Assembly: GCA_024278415.1 (NCBI GenBank)
Contig: JAJRTI010000521.1
Span: 1 to 11,828, forward strand
Reading direction: 5' to 3'
DNA length: 11,828 bases
Source of the DNA: Planctomycetota bacterium
GTDB taxonomy: Bacteria; Planctomycetota; Brocadiia; JAJRTI01
This document shows positions 1 to 6,470 of this stretch, piece by piece. The number at the start of each line of letters is the position of its first letter. Positions within the stretch are counted from its first letter, which is position 1. The notes under the pieces are model-generated. The model did not search any database, was not told where the DNA came from, and saw only the letters and a list, made by a program, of their open reading frames with translations. The position numbers and the translations under genes were made by a program.

Positions 1-35
1 ACAGTTGTCAAATGGCGTTGGCGCAAGCGGCCACT

Positions 36-237
36 CGCCCCAACGGGGCGTGACATACCAGCCCGGGGCGAAGCCCCGGGAAAACGTCGACAACCTCACT
101 CCGCAAGCCCTGAAAGGGCGAGACATGGAGAACCCACCGCGACGAGATGTCACGCCCTTTCAGGGCTTGCGGCTACTGCTGACGGACCGCTACCCGGGGC
201 TTCGCCCCGGGCTGGTATGTGTGGCCCTTTCAGGGCC
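36..237. repeat. Array of palindromic units, two copies in inverted orientation
   Basis: Six short GC-rich palindromes lie in this stretch. Type A hairpins have stems of 5-6 bp and 3-base loops: 36-50 (CGCCCC-AAC-GGGGCG), 107-119 (GCCCT-GAA-AGGGC), 154-166 (GCCCT-TTC-AGGGC) and 223-237. Type B hairpins, CCCGGGGC-GAA-GCCCCGGG, lie at 62-80 and, reversed, at 193-211. The left half (36-126) reads A, linker, B, 20 variable bases, A. The right half (147-237) is the same unit on the other strand. The block at 53-80 is repeated exactly in inverted form at 193-220, and 101-126 matches 147-172 with one mismatch. Spacing between A hairpins is about 70 bases in both halves. No transposase is visible here. 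The design suggests a dispersed REP-like family, but that is inference. Any ORF read through it is probably spurious. Confidence 0.8.
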
Positions 238-419
238 GAGGCCGTGTCCCGGCCAGTCACATCAGTGCGCCGCGCTTCGCATCCTGCGACCCACCGGCGA
301 GCCATATCGCCATTCAGCCCACACCAAACAGCGAGGAACCTCTTTTCTTCGGGCGCAAGGGGATTCGTGGTTTCTCCCTCGCGGACGTCACGTGGGGAAA
401 CTCATGTTGGCTCTTCTGC

Positions 420-449
420 TTGACTTGCCGTCGCGGCTCCTGCTATGGT
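420..449 (+). promoter_or_regulatory. Putative sigma70-type promoter for the acyl carrier protein gene
   Basis: A -35-like TTGACT (420-425) and a -10-like TATGGT (444-449) are separated by 18 bases. Transcription would start near 456, giving a leader of about 85 bases before the ATG at 542. A second -10-like TATCCT at 496-501 lies closer to the gene but lacks a recognisable -35 box. Assignment is by pattern only. Confidence 0.45.
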
Positions 450-541
450 TCTGCGCCCCTGGCGCGGCGAACGGCCGCGCATGACCCGGCAAACGTATCC
501 TATATCACCAGCATCTGCTGTCCAAGCGAAGGAGTGTGACC

Positions 542-796
542 ATGGCAGACGACGTCCTGCAACGCGTGAAGGAAGTCACGGCCCGAGTGCTCAAGGTTGA
601 CGCGGGCGACATCGACGACACGGCCGACTTCGTCAAGGACCTCGGCGCGGAATCGATCCAGAGCATCGAGTTGGTTGCCGCGTTCGAGGAGGAGTTCGAC
701 ATCGAGATGGACGAGGACGAGGCGCTCGACGTCAGCACCGTTGACTCGGCCGTCAGCTTCATCGAGGGCGTCATCAAGGAGCAGCACGGGGAATAG
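542..796 (+). CDS. acpP: Acyl carrier protein
   Basis: This 84-residue acidic protein carries growing acyl chains on a 4'-phosphopantetheine arm during fatty acid synthesis in the cytoplasm. The attachment site is Ser38 in DLGAESIQSIEL, which matches the LGADS motif of E. coli AcpP. It is followed by the acidic helix II segment AAFEEEFDIEMDEDEA (residues 47-62) that docks partner enzymes. Length is normal for the family (about 75-85). I chose the ATG at 542 because AAGGAG (529-534) sits 7 bases upstream; the in-frame GTG at 536 overlaps this spacing. The gene stands alone: no fabF, fabG or fabD is adjacent, although these often flank acpP. A dedicated ACP of another lipid or polyketide pathway therefore cannot be excluded. 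The family call is secure; the housekeeping role is likely. Confidence 0.88.
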   Translation: MADDVLQRVKEVTARVLKVDAGDIDDTADFVKDLGAESIQSIELVAAFEEEFDIEMDEDEALDVSTVDSAVSFIEGVIKEQHGE

Positions 797-828
797 GGCG
801 GCGCATTGGCCGGCAGGCGTGCTGAGAA

Positions 829-862
829 CGAGGCGAACCCGCGAGGCCGCGTGTTCGCCTCG
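829..862. terminator. Hairpin between convergent genes, possible bidirectional terminator
   Basis: CGAGGCGAAC (829-838) pairs perfectly with GTTCGCCTCG (853-862), giving a 10-bp stem and a 14-base loop. It lies between the stop of the acyl carrier protein gene (796) and the stop of the convergent carboxypeptidase gene (874). There is no clear T-tract on either side, so intrinsic termination is uncertain; position is the main argument. Confidence 0.45.
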
Positions 863-873
863 CTCCGTTCGGG

Positions 874-1719
874 TCAGAGCGATGGCAGAGCGGAGGCCGG
901 CGCGGGCTGCCGGCGCGCGGTGGCCGCCTGGCGCAGGCCTGGCCGGCCCACGAAGCCCACCGCCGCGAGGAGCGCGTCGCGGCACTCGCGCCAGCATTGC
1001 TCGCCGGTCGCGGCGCGGGGCAGTTCGAGCGTGATCGTGGGGATCTGGCGTTCTTTGCCGGCGTACGTGCCAAAGGAGCCGGGGGTGGGATAGCCAATGT
1101 CGGCCCGCACCGGGTAGCCGCACTCCCGCGACATGGCGTCGGCCAGGTGCTCGGCCGGGCCGTCGTAGTTGACGCAGTGCCGGCCGCGGCCCATCGTGTG
1201 GATGCTGACGATGATGTAAGGCCGGTACCGAGCGAGCAGCTTCATCACGACGCGCGTCTCCGGCTCCGAGGCAGAGGTTGGGCCATTGGCTTTCGAGACG
1301 CGCCAGTTGGCCGCGGGGAAGTTGCGGTTCAGGTCCACGCGGTGCGCGTTCGTGCGGCGTCTCGCGTGGAGCCCGTCCGGGTTCACGGCCGTCACGATGA
1401 CGACCTTGCGGTAGCGCGGCACGCGGCCGGTCGCGATGAGGGAGTCGCGCAGGCGCTCGGCCACGTACGTGCTCTGCCATTCGTCGCCGTGGAACGCGGC
1501 CAGGACGAGCACTACCTCCCGGCCTCGGCCGACCTCAGCGAGTTTGATCGGCCGGCCCTGGACCGACCGGCCCACGACCTCGCGGCGTGCGAACGGCACA
1601 TAGGGCCGCACATACGGGGGCGACTGCACGTCTGGTGCGCGGCAGCCCGCGGCGAGAGCGAGGAGCAGCACAGCGGCAAGAGGGCTTCGCCAGGGCGCGG
1701 CATTGGCGGTTTGTTGCAT
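874..1719 (-). CDS. Lipoprotein zinc carboxypeptidase, peptidase family M14 (MpaA-like)
   Basis: This 281-residue protein is a predicted metallopeptidase of family M14, related to murein-peptide amidases such as MpaA. The zinc site is HGDE (His77, Glu80) plus His174 in VSIHTMG. Substrate-binding Asn131-Arg132 lie in DLNRNFP, NPDG is at 113-116, and Glu232 in TITLELP is the expected general base. The N-terminus has a hydrophobic stretch ending in the lipobox LAAGC (Cys26), so it should be anchored as a lipoprotein facing the periplasm. This signal supports the ATG at 1719; the frame stays open upstream to about 2028 with nothing family-like. No strong Shine-Dalgarno is visible. The gene converges on the acyl carrier protein gene. 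The substrate is inferred: a cell-wall peptide or a scavenged peptide. The last 20 or so residues are low-complexity Ala/Arg/Pro. Confidence 0.85.
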   Translation of the reverse strand: MQQTANAAPWRSPLAAVLLLALAAGCRAPDVQSPPYVRPYVPFARREVVGRSVQGRPIKLAEVGRGREVVLVLAAFHGDEWQSTYVAERLRDSLIATGRVPRYRKVVIVTAVNPDGLHARRRTNAHRVDLNRNFPAANWRVSKANGPTSASEPETRVVMKLLARYRPYIIVSIHTMGRGRHCVNYDGPAEHLADAMSRECGYPVRADIGYPTPGSFGTYAGKERQIPTITLELPRAATGEQCWRECRDALLAAVGFVGRPGLRQAATARRQPAPASALPSL

Positions 1720-1740
1720 TAGCACACTCGGTGGGATGGA

Positions 1741-1772
1741 AGAATTGCCGACTTCGCGAAGTCTGCAATTCC
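1741..1772. repeat. Near-perfect palindrome upstream of the carboxypeptidase gene
   Basis: GAATTGC (1742-1748) pairs with GCAATTC (1765-1771). Inside it, GACTTC (1750-1755) pairs with GAAGTC (1758-1763). There is a single C/T mismatch (1749/1764) and only two central bases. On the - strand it begins about 22 bases upstream of the carboxypeptidase ATG, so it would sit in that gene's promoter or leader. It could be an operator, a cruciform or a dispersed repeat. The AT-containing outer arms differ from the purely GC-rich palindromes elsewhere in the window. Confidence 0.6.
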
Positions 1773-2117
1773 CGTATAGAGGAGAGCGCAGACCAGGGAG
1801 AGGCTTCGGCTGTGGGTCATGGTGCACAACTCCCTGATCGCCTGCCCGGTTGTCAGTGTCGGCGACGGCGTGAAGGGCGCCTATCATACACGAACCGAAG
1901 ATGCGGTGCATGGGCTCCACGGAGTGCGCCGGCGGAGTCTGCCGTACGGCGGGACGGCGCCGGCTGTCCCGCATGCTGGCGCACGCGGCCACAAGACTCG
2001 CGGCGGACCGCCTGGTCCGGCGCCACAAGGAACGCAGATGTGGCGCTGGCCGGGCCGTCCAGCTCGCGTGATCGCGGCGCGGGATGCCTCAGCACGCGCA
2101 TCGCCCCCCCCGGAGCC
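1773..2117. other. Gene-free spacer with a nested inverted repeat
   Basis: I see no gene here. The open frames on both strands lack family features, start signals and conserved motifs. The notable structure is at 1924-1984. An outer stem GTGCGCC/GGCGCAC (1924-1930 with 1978-1984) encloses the palindrome GCCGTACGGC (1941-1950) and a second stem GCGGGAC/GTCCCGC (1949-1955 with 1966-1972), whose loop begins with the palindrome GGCGCC. It might be a folded RNA, a repeat remnant or chance pairing in GC-rich DNA. Confidence 0.4.
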
Positions 2118-2147
2118 TTGCGCTATTCCCATGGGCTCGACTATCCT
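2118..2147 (+). promoter_or_regulatory. Possible promoter for the GH4 glycosidase gene
   Basis: TTGCGC (2118-2123) and TATCCT (2142-2147) are separated by 18 bases. The same -10 hexamer occurs in the rnpB promoter of this window. The start would be near 2154, giving a leader of about 73 bases. The -35 match is partial, so this is tentative. Confidence 0.35.
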
Positions 2148-2226
2148 ATCGCCTTCCCGTGTGCCCCCTCCCTCGCTCGCCCCGCCGCGAGCAGCCGCAT
2201 CGCTTTGCCCTAGGAGATTAGACGCC

Positions 2227-3762
2227 ATGTCCATCAAGGTCGCCATCATCGGAGCCGGCAGCGTTGGCTTCACGCGGAAGCTCTTCCGCGACGTGCTTGC
2301 CGTGCCCGAGTTCCAGGACACGGAATTCGCGTTCACCGACATCCACGCGCGCAACCTCGACATGGTCGCGCAGCTTTGCCAGAAGGACTTGGACTTCAAC
2401 AAGCTGCCGGCCAAGCTCACCACCACGACCGACCGTCGCCGCGCGTTCGCGGACGCGGACTACGTGATCAGCGCGGTGCGCGTGGGCGGGCTCGAGGCGT
2501 TCCAGACCGACATCGACATCCCGCTCAAGTACGGCATCGACCAGTGCGTGGGCGACACGCTCTGCGCGGGCGGGATCATGTACGGCCAGCGCAACATCCC
2601 CTGCGTGCTCGATTTCTGCAAGGACATGCGCGAGGTGTCCAAGCCGGACGTGCTGTTCCTCAACCACGCCAACCCAAACGCGATGAACACCTGGGCCGCG
2701 ATCGAGTACGGCGGCGTCAATACGCTCGGCCTCTGCCACGGCGTGGAGGGCGGGTGGCGCCAGATCGCCACCGTGCTGGGAGCCAAGGATTACCGAGAGG
2801 TGGACATCATCTGCGCGGGCATCAACCACCAAACCTGGTACATCCAGATCAAGTACAAGGGCAAGCTCGTGACCGGCGAGCAATTGCTCAAGGCGTTCGA
2901 GAAGCACCCCGAGATCGCGCGCCGCGAGAAGGTGCGCGTCGACATCCTCCGGCGCTTCGGCTACTACACGACCGAGAGCAACGGCCATGTGTCGGAGTAC
3001 GTGCCTTGGTACCGCAAGCGCCCGGAGGAGATCCACGACTGGATTGCGATGGACTCGTGGATCAACGGCGAGACGGGCGGGTACTTGCGCGTGAGCACCG
3101 AGGGCCGCAACTGGTTCGAGACCGATTTCCCCAAGTGGCTCAACGCACCGGCCACGCCCATCACGCCCGAGGGCCGCGGCCACGAGCACACGAGCTACAT
3201 CATCGAAGCGCTCGAGACCGGGCGCACGTATCGCGGCCACTTCAACGTGCGGAACAATGGCGTTATCTCGAACTTGCCCGACGACTGCATTGTCGAGGCG
3301 CCAGGCTACGTCGACAGGAACGGCGTCAACATCCCGCACGTGGGCGATCTGCCGCTGGCCTGCGCGGCCACGCTGTCCGCGAGCGTGAACGTGCAGCGCA
3401 TGGCCGTGAAGGCCGGCGTGGAGGGCGACGTGGCGCTGCTGAAGCAGGCCATGCTCCACGACCCGCTGACCGCGGCCGTGTGCAACCCGCCCGAGATCTG
3501 GCAGATGGTCGACGAAATGCTCGTGGCGCAAGCCAAGTGGCTGCCGCAGTACAAGAAGGAAATCCCCAAGGCCAAGAAGCGCCTCAAGTCCGAGAAGCGG
3601 CTCGGCACGAAGAAGTGGAAGGGCGCGGCGCGCCTGCGCACGCGCTCGGTCGCCCAACTCCGCAAGAGCGGCGGCCGCAGCCAAGTCATGGAGGCCGACA
3701 AAGCCGCGGCACAGCGCGCCAAGTCCCAGGCCAAGGCGCGGGCCGCGGCGAAGAAGAGGTAA
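2227..3762 (+). CDS. Glycoside hydrolase family 4 with a basic C-terminal tail
   Basis: This 511-residue protein belongs to family GH4 (MelA/LplD/Agu4 group), which cleaves glycosides by an NAD- and Mn-dependent redox-elimination mechanism. The Rossmann loop GAGSVGFT is at 9-16. The metal ligands are Cys170 in CHGV (170-173) and His201 in INHQTW. GDTLCAGGIMYGQRNIP (109-125) and NPNAMNTW (149-156) are typical of the non-phosphorylated-sugar branch. From memory, the CHGx form has been linked to alpha-glucuronidases, CHSV to alpha-galactosidases and CHEV to galacturonidases; the exact substrate is unproven. No signal peptide is present, so it is cytoplasmic. The ATG at 2227 has AGGAG at 2212-2216; an in-frame extension back to 1819 is not family-like. 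After the GH4 fold (to about 445), some 65 residues are rich in Lys, Arg and Ala, which is unusual. sfsA follows after 55 bases on the same strand. Confidence 0.9.
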   Translation: MSIKVAIIGAGSVGFTRKLFRDVLAVPEFQDTEFAFTDIHARNLDMVAQLCQKDLDFNKLPAKLTTTTDRRRAFADADYVISAVRVGGLEAFQTDIDIPLKYGIDQCVGDTLCAGGIMYGQRNIPCVLDFCKDMREVSKPDVLFLNHANPNAMNTWAAIEYGGVNTLGLCHGVEGGWRQIATVLGAKDYREVDIICAGINHQTWYIQIKYKGKLVTGEQLLKAFEKHPEIARREKVRVDILRRFGYYTTESNGHVSEYVPWYRKRPEEIHDWIAMDSWINGETGGYLRVSTEGRNWFETDFPKWLNAPATPITPEGRGHEHTSYIIEALETGRTYRGHFNVRNNGVISNLPDDCIVEAPGYVDRNGVNIPHVGDLPLACAATLSASVNVQRMAVKAGVEGDVALLKQAMLHDPLTAAVCNPPEIWQMVDEMLVAQAKWLPQYKKEIPKAKKRLKSEKRLGTKKWKGAARLRTRSVAQLRKSGGRSQVMEADKAAAQRAKSQAKARAAAKKR

Positions 3763-3817
3763 CGGCCGCTTCACGGCCCAGACTGCGGAGACTGGGCGAG
3801 CCCGCGGACCAATCGGT

Positions 3818-4957
3818 ATGTGCCTCCGTCCTCTCAATCTCGGCCGCGTCCTCAAGGCCACGTACGTGGACCGGCCCAACCGCTTCCTCGTGCGCTGCAA
3901 ACTGCCGGGCACGGGGGTCGTGAACGCGCACATGCCCAATCCCGGGCGAATGTGGGAGCTGCTGTTGCCGGGCGTGGCGCTCTACCTGACCCAGGCGCGT
4001 GCGGAGCGCAAGACGCCCTACACCGTCGTCGCAGTCGAGCGCGACGGCGAACCGATCTTCCTGCACACCCACCTGACCAACGCGGTCGCGCGCGACCTCA
4101 TCCAGCGCAAACTCGTGCCGGGGCTCAAGCGCAGCAAAGTTGTGCGGGGGGAAGTGACGGCGGGCAAGAGCCGGTTCGACTTGCTGCTGGAGCAGGGCGG
4201 CCAGCCGCTCTACGTGGAGGTCAAGTCGTGCACCCTCTTCGGCAACCGCGTGGCCATGTTTCCCGACGCGATCACCGCACGCGGGCGCAAGCACCTGCTG
4301 CACTTGGCGGACATGAGCGACGCGGGCGTGCGGACCGCGGTGCTGTTCCTGGTTCAGACCCAACGCGTCGATTGGTTCATGCCGGACTATCACACGGACG
4401 TGGAGTTCAGCCAGGCGATGTTGGACGTGCGCGGGCGCGTGCGAATCCTCCCCGTCTCCATTGGCTGGCGGCCGGATCTATCGCTTGCGCCGGACGTGAG
4501 GCTGCTGAAGATCCCATGGGGACGCGTGACGCGCGAGGCCCAGGACCGCGGCGCGTACTTGATCATGTTGCGCCTCGACCGGCCCAAGACCATCGAGGTG
4601 GGCAAGCTCGGCCGGCTGCGTTTCGCCAAGGGCTACCACGTGTACGTGGGCTCGGCCATGCGCAACCTGGCCGCGCGCGTCGAGCGCCACCGGCGCCTGC
4701 GCAAACGGATGAGGTGGCACATCGACTATCTTCGCCAAGCGGCCGACGGTTTCGTCGCCGCGCCGATCCGCTCGTCGAAGCGCGAGGAGTGCGACCTTGC
4801 GCGGGCGTTGTCACAGATCATGCCGCCCGGCCCCACGGGCTTCGGCTCGTCGGATTGCGAATGTCCCGCCCACCTCTTCTACTCGCCCAGCAACCCCCTC
4901 GACTCGCCCGCGTTTCACGATGTCCTCCAGGCGTTCCGCATGCGAGCGCCATCATAG
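3818..4957 (+). CDS. sfsA: SfsA nuclease fused to a GIY-YIG (COG1833/DUF123) domain
   Basis: This 379-residue protein has two domains. Residues 1-235 match SfsA, named for sugar fermentation stimulation and described as a nucleic-acid-binding protein with a PD-(D/E)XK nuclease fold. The N-terminal motif is RPNRFLVRCKL, the active-site set is Asp121, Glu134 and Lys136 (RFD ... VEVKS), and FPDAITARGRKHL is at 148-160. Residues 245-372 match DUF123/COG1833, a GIY-YIG superfamily domain: GAYLIM (245-250), YHVYVGSA (273-280), RWHIDYL (299-305), the Glu323-containing EECDLA, and GFGSSDCECPAHLF (341-354). SfsA alone is about 230-240 residues, so this is a fusion of two nuclease-like folds. The ATG at 3818 fits the family start, though no good ribosome binding site is seen. 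It may be co-transcribed with the GH4 gene. The physiological substrate is unknown. Confidence 0.88.
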   Translation: MCLRPLNLGRVLKATYVDRPNRFLVRCKLPGTGVVNAHMPNPGRMWELLLPGVALYLTQARAERKTPYTVVAVERDGEPIFLHTHLTNAVARDLIQRKLVPGLKRSKVVRGEVTAGKSRFDLLLEQGGQPLYVEVKSCTLFGNRVAMFPDAITARGRKHLLHLADMSDAGVRTAVLFLVQTQRVDWFMPDYHTDVEFSQAMLDVRGRVRILPVSIGWRPDLSLAPDVRLLKIPWGRVTREAQDRGAYLIMLRLDRPKTIEVGKLGRLRFAKGYHVYVGSAMRNLAARVERHRRLRKRMRWHIDYLRQAADGFVAAPIRSSKREECDLARALSQIMPPGPTGFGSSDCECPAHLFYSPSNPLDSPAFHDVLQAFRMRAPS

Positions 4958-5103
4958 CCGCGAACGTGGTGCGCCCGCCTACCGCGCCCGCGACGTCTCT
5001 CCTCCGAACGGTTAAGATCTGCGTCGTGAATGGGCGCTGCGCGGCTGTCGAGAGATGCAGGCAGGTGGGCAACGCATGTGCTGAGCGGTTGCTCTGGGAG
5101 AAA

Positions 5104-5508
5104 AGCCCGCGAGAGACGGCGTTAAGCCGAGTTCTGTAACGCGGCGGGGGCCGGGCCAGCCCTCGCCGTGCGGCGGCCATTCATCTGGGACGGCCATTGC
5201 TGGCCGCCTCGAGCGGCCTACCCGAGAGTCGTAGCGAGACGGACCGCCTCTCCTCTCCTATTGGGCCTTGCTTCCAGCGGGGTTTACCGAGCCGGCCGGG
5301 TCGCCCCGGCCGCTGGTGAGCTTTTACCTCACCGTTTCACCGTTACCGCGGCCGAAGCCGCGGCAGTCTACTCTCTGTTGCACTTTCCGTACGCGCGGCA
5401 AGCCGCGCGCCGTGGGCGTTACCCACCGCTGTGTCCTGTGAAGCTCGGACTTTCCTCCCGCGCCGCGTGGATGGCGACGCGAGCGGCCGCATCGCCGCCT
5501 CTCGCGAT
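5104..5508 (-). ncRNA. rnpB: RNase P RNA, bacterial type A
   Basis: This is the catalytic RNA that trims the 5' leader from pre-tRNAs. Read on the - strand it contains GAGGAAAGTCC (5447-5457), GGAAAGTGCAACAGAGAGTA (5369-5388), GGTAACGGTGAAACGG (5333-5348), AAGCAAGGCCCAATAGG (5257-5273), GGGTAGGCCGC (5213-5223), CAGATGAATGG (5177-5187) and ACAGAACTCGGCTTA (5122-5136). These are the conserved regions of bacterial type A RNase P RNA. The ends are set by helix P1: 5493-5506 pairs with 5108-5121 over 14 bp with one G-U pair. A run of four T follows on the - strand (5104-5101). Size is about 400 bases, normal for the type. The ends are accurate to a few bases. It has its own promoter just upstream. 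Confidence 0.95.
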
Positions 5509-5511
5509 GCT

Positions 5512-5540
5512 AGGATACGCCACCCGCGGCGGGGATGCAA
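5512..5540 (-). promoter_or_regulatory. Promoter of rnpB
   Basis: On the - strand, TTGCAT (5540-5535) and TATCCT (5517-5512) are separated by exactly 17 bases. The predicted start at about 5505-5508 coincides with the first bases of the P1 helix of the RNase P RNA. This independent agreement makes the call strong. Confidence 0.7.
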
Positions 5541-5542
5541 GC

Positions 5543-5629
5543 TGTCCGGGGACATGAACCAAGGACGCGTGGCGTCCGATTTCGTGTCCGGGGACACGAT
5601 GCGATCCGCCTGCGGCGGCTTCCGCATCG
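5543..5629. terminator. Hairpin cluster between the zinc-ribbon gene and rnpB
   Basis: Three hairpins lie in the spacer after the zinc-ribbon stop codon (5661, read on the - strand). They are TGTCC-GG-GGACA (5543-5554), CGTGTCC-GG-GGACACG (5583-5598), and a larger one at 5597-5629 in which CGATGCG (5597-5603) pairs with CGCATCG (5623-5629) around CCGCC-TGC-GGCGG (5606-5618). The larger hairpin could end transcription of the upstream gene, but it has no T-tract. The first two share the TGTCCGGGGACA core and may be a dispersed repeat. Confidence 0.45.
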
Positions 5630-5660
5630 CGTCCCGGCCACGTCCAGGCGGCGGTGCGCC

Positions 5661-6383
5661 CTACTCGAGGTAGAGGATCCGGCCACAGCTTTGGCAAAAC
5701 GTCAGTTCGCGTGCGCCCTTGAGCACATTGATCGTCTGCGCGGTCAGGTTGATGAAGCAACCCGTGCAAATCTGGCCCCTCACGGCCGCCACAGCGACGC
5801 CTCCCTTGATGTTGGACAACCGGTCGAACTCCTCCAGGTAGCGTGCGTCGATCTGCGCGGCAATGGCGTCGCGCTCCTGCTTCATGCCGTCGTACTCGGC
5901 CTGGATCTCGTCGATTTCAGATTGGATGCTCTTGGCCTTCGCCTCCAGGCGCAACTCCTCTTCGCTCACATTGCGCTTTGCAGCGCGCTCTTGGTCGGCC
6001 GCGTCCTCGATCTGGGCCATGATCTCCAGCATCTGATCCTCCGTGCGGGACATCTCGACCTTGACGTTGTCAATCTCTTCTTGCATCGCCTTGTACTCGC
6101 GGTTGGTCTTGAGCATGTTCTGCTGCACCTTGAGCTTGGCGATCTTCTCCTCTCCGGCCGCGAGGTCGTTTTCGTAGTCTTTCAGTCGCATCTGGAGTTT
6201 TTGCGCGTCGTCGTGGATCGACGACGATGCCTCCCGTTGCTGCGCCAGCCGCGCTTGGGCCTCCTTCAGGTCCGCCGGCTTGGACACGAGGAGTTCCTCC
6301 AGCGTGCGCATCTCATTGTGTATAGACTGAAGGGACTTGAGGAGTTCAAGCGCTTGCTCGACTGTCTGCTGTTGCTCTGCCAT
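5661..6383 (-). CDS. Coiled-coil protein with C4 zinc ribbon (DUF164/CdsZ/FlgZ family)
   Basis: This protein has 240 residues. Residues 5-185 form a long, charged, heptad-rich helical hairpin. The C-terminus is a zinc ribbon with Cys206-x2-Cys209 and Cys230-x2-Cys233. This layout is that of the DUF164 family, which includes H. pylori HP0958/FlgZ and chlamydial CT398/CdsZ; members of the family are reported to bind the sigma54 factor RpoN or other partners. Here it follows rpoD, so a transcription-linked role is possible but is inference. The ATG at 6383 is preferred by alignment; an in-frame TTG at 6395 adds four residues. Neither has a well-placed Shine-Dalgarno (only AGGA touching the ATG). 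The rpoD terminator ends about 13 bases before the ATG, leaving no room for a promoter, so expression would need readthrough or a promoter inside rpoD. Confidence 0.85.
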   Translation of the reverse strand: MAEQQQTVEQALELLKSLQSIHNEMRTLEELLVSKPADLKEAQARLAQQREASSSIHDDAQKLQMRLKDYENDLAAGEEKIAKLKVQQNMLKTNREYKAMQEEIDNVKVEMSRTEDQMLEIMAQIEDAADQERAAKRNVSEEELRLEAKAKSIQSEIDEIQAEYDGMKQERDAIAAQIDARYLEEFDRLSNIKGGVAVAAVRGQICTGCFINLTAQTINVLKGARELTFCQSCGRILYLE

Positions 6384-6396
6384 TCCTGGTTCCAAT

Positions 6397-6435
6397 AAAA
6401 AAAGGAGGCCTGAGCGTGCTATGCTCAGGCCTCCT
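6397..6435 (-). terminator. Intrinsic terminator after rpoD
   Basis: On the - strand, AGGAGGCCTGAGC (6435-6423) pairs perfectly with GCTCAGGCCTCCT (6415-6403) around a 7-base loop. Seven T residues (6403-6397) follow. This is a textbook rho-independent terminator, 35 bases after the rpoD stop codon. The A/T symmetry of the outermost pair also gives some hairpin strength on the + strand, but no T-tract follows there. Confidence 0.93.
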
Positions 6436-6470
6436 GGAAGGTGAAGGCTCGTGGGGCATCCGCCCCGGGC

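Noticed and set aside
36..237. CRISPR array
   Set aside because: The units are palindromic, few, partly on opposite strands and lack regular spacers; no cas gene is nearby.
5..484. 159-residue frame across the left palindromes
   Set aside because: Most of its conserved-looking segments are the translated hairpin repeats, and no ribosome binding site or domain is seen.
1819..2226. In-frame extension of the GH4 gene to an upstream ATG
   Set aside because: The extra 136 residues have no family similarity, while the Rossmann motif begins normally from the ATG at 2227, which has AGGAG upstream.
2218..3939. 573-residue open frame on the - strand opposite the GH4 gene
   Set aside because: It is a shadow frame produced by high GC at third positions; its translation is Ala/Arg/His/Val-rich with no motif.
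4958..5103. tRNA, small RNA or terminator after sfsA
   Set aside because: I looked for cloverleaf features and a strong hairpin with a T-tract and saw neither.
5168..5557. Protein-coding frame over the rnpB locus
   Set aside because: The sequence is explained in full by RNase P RNA on the - strand.
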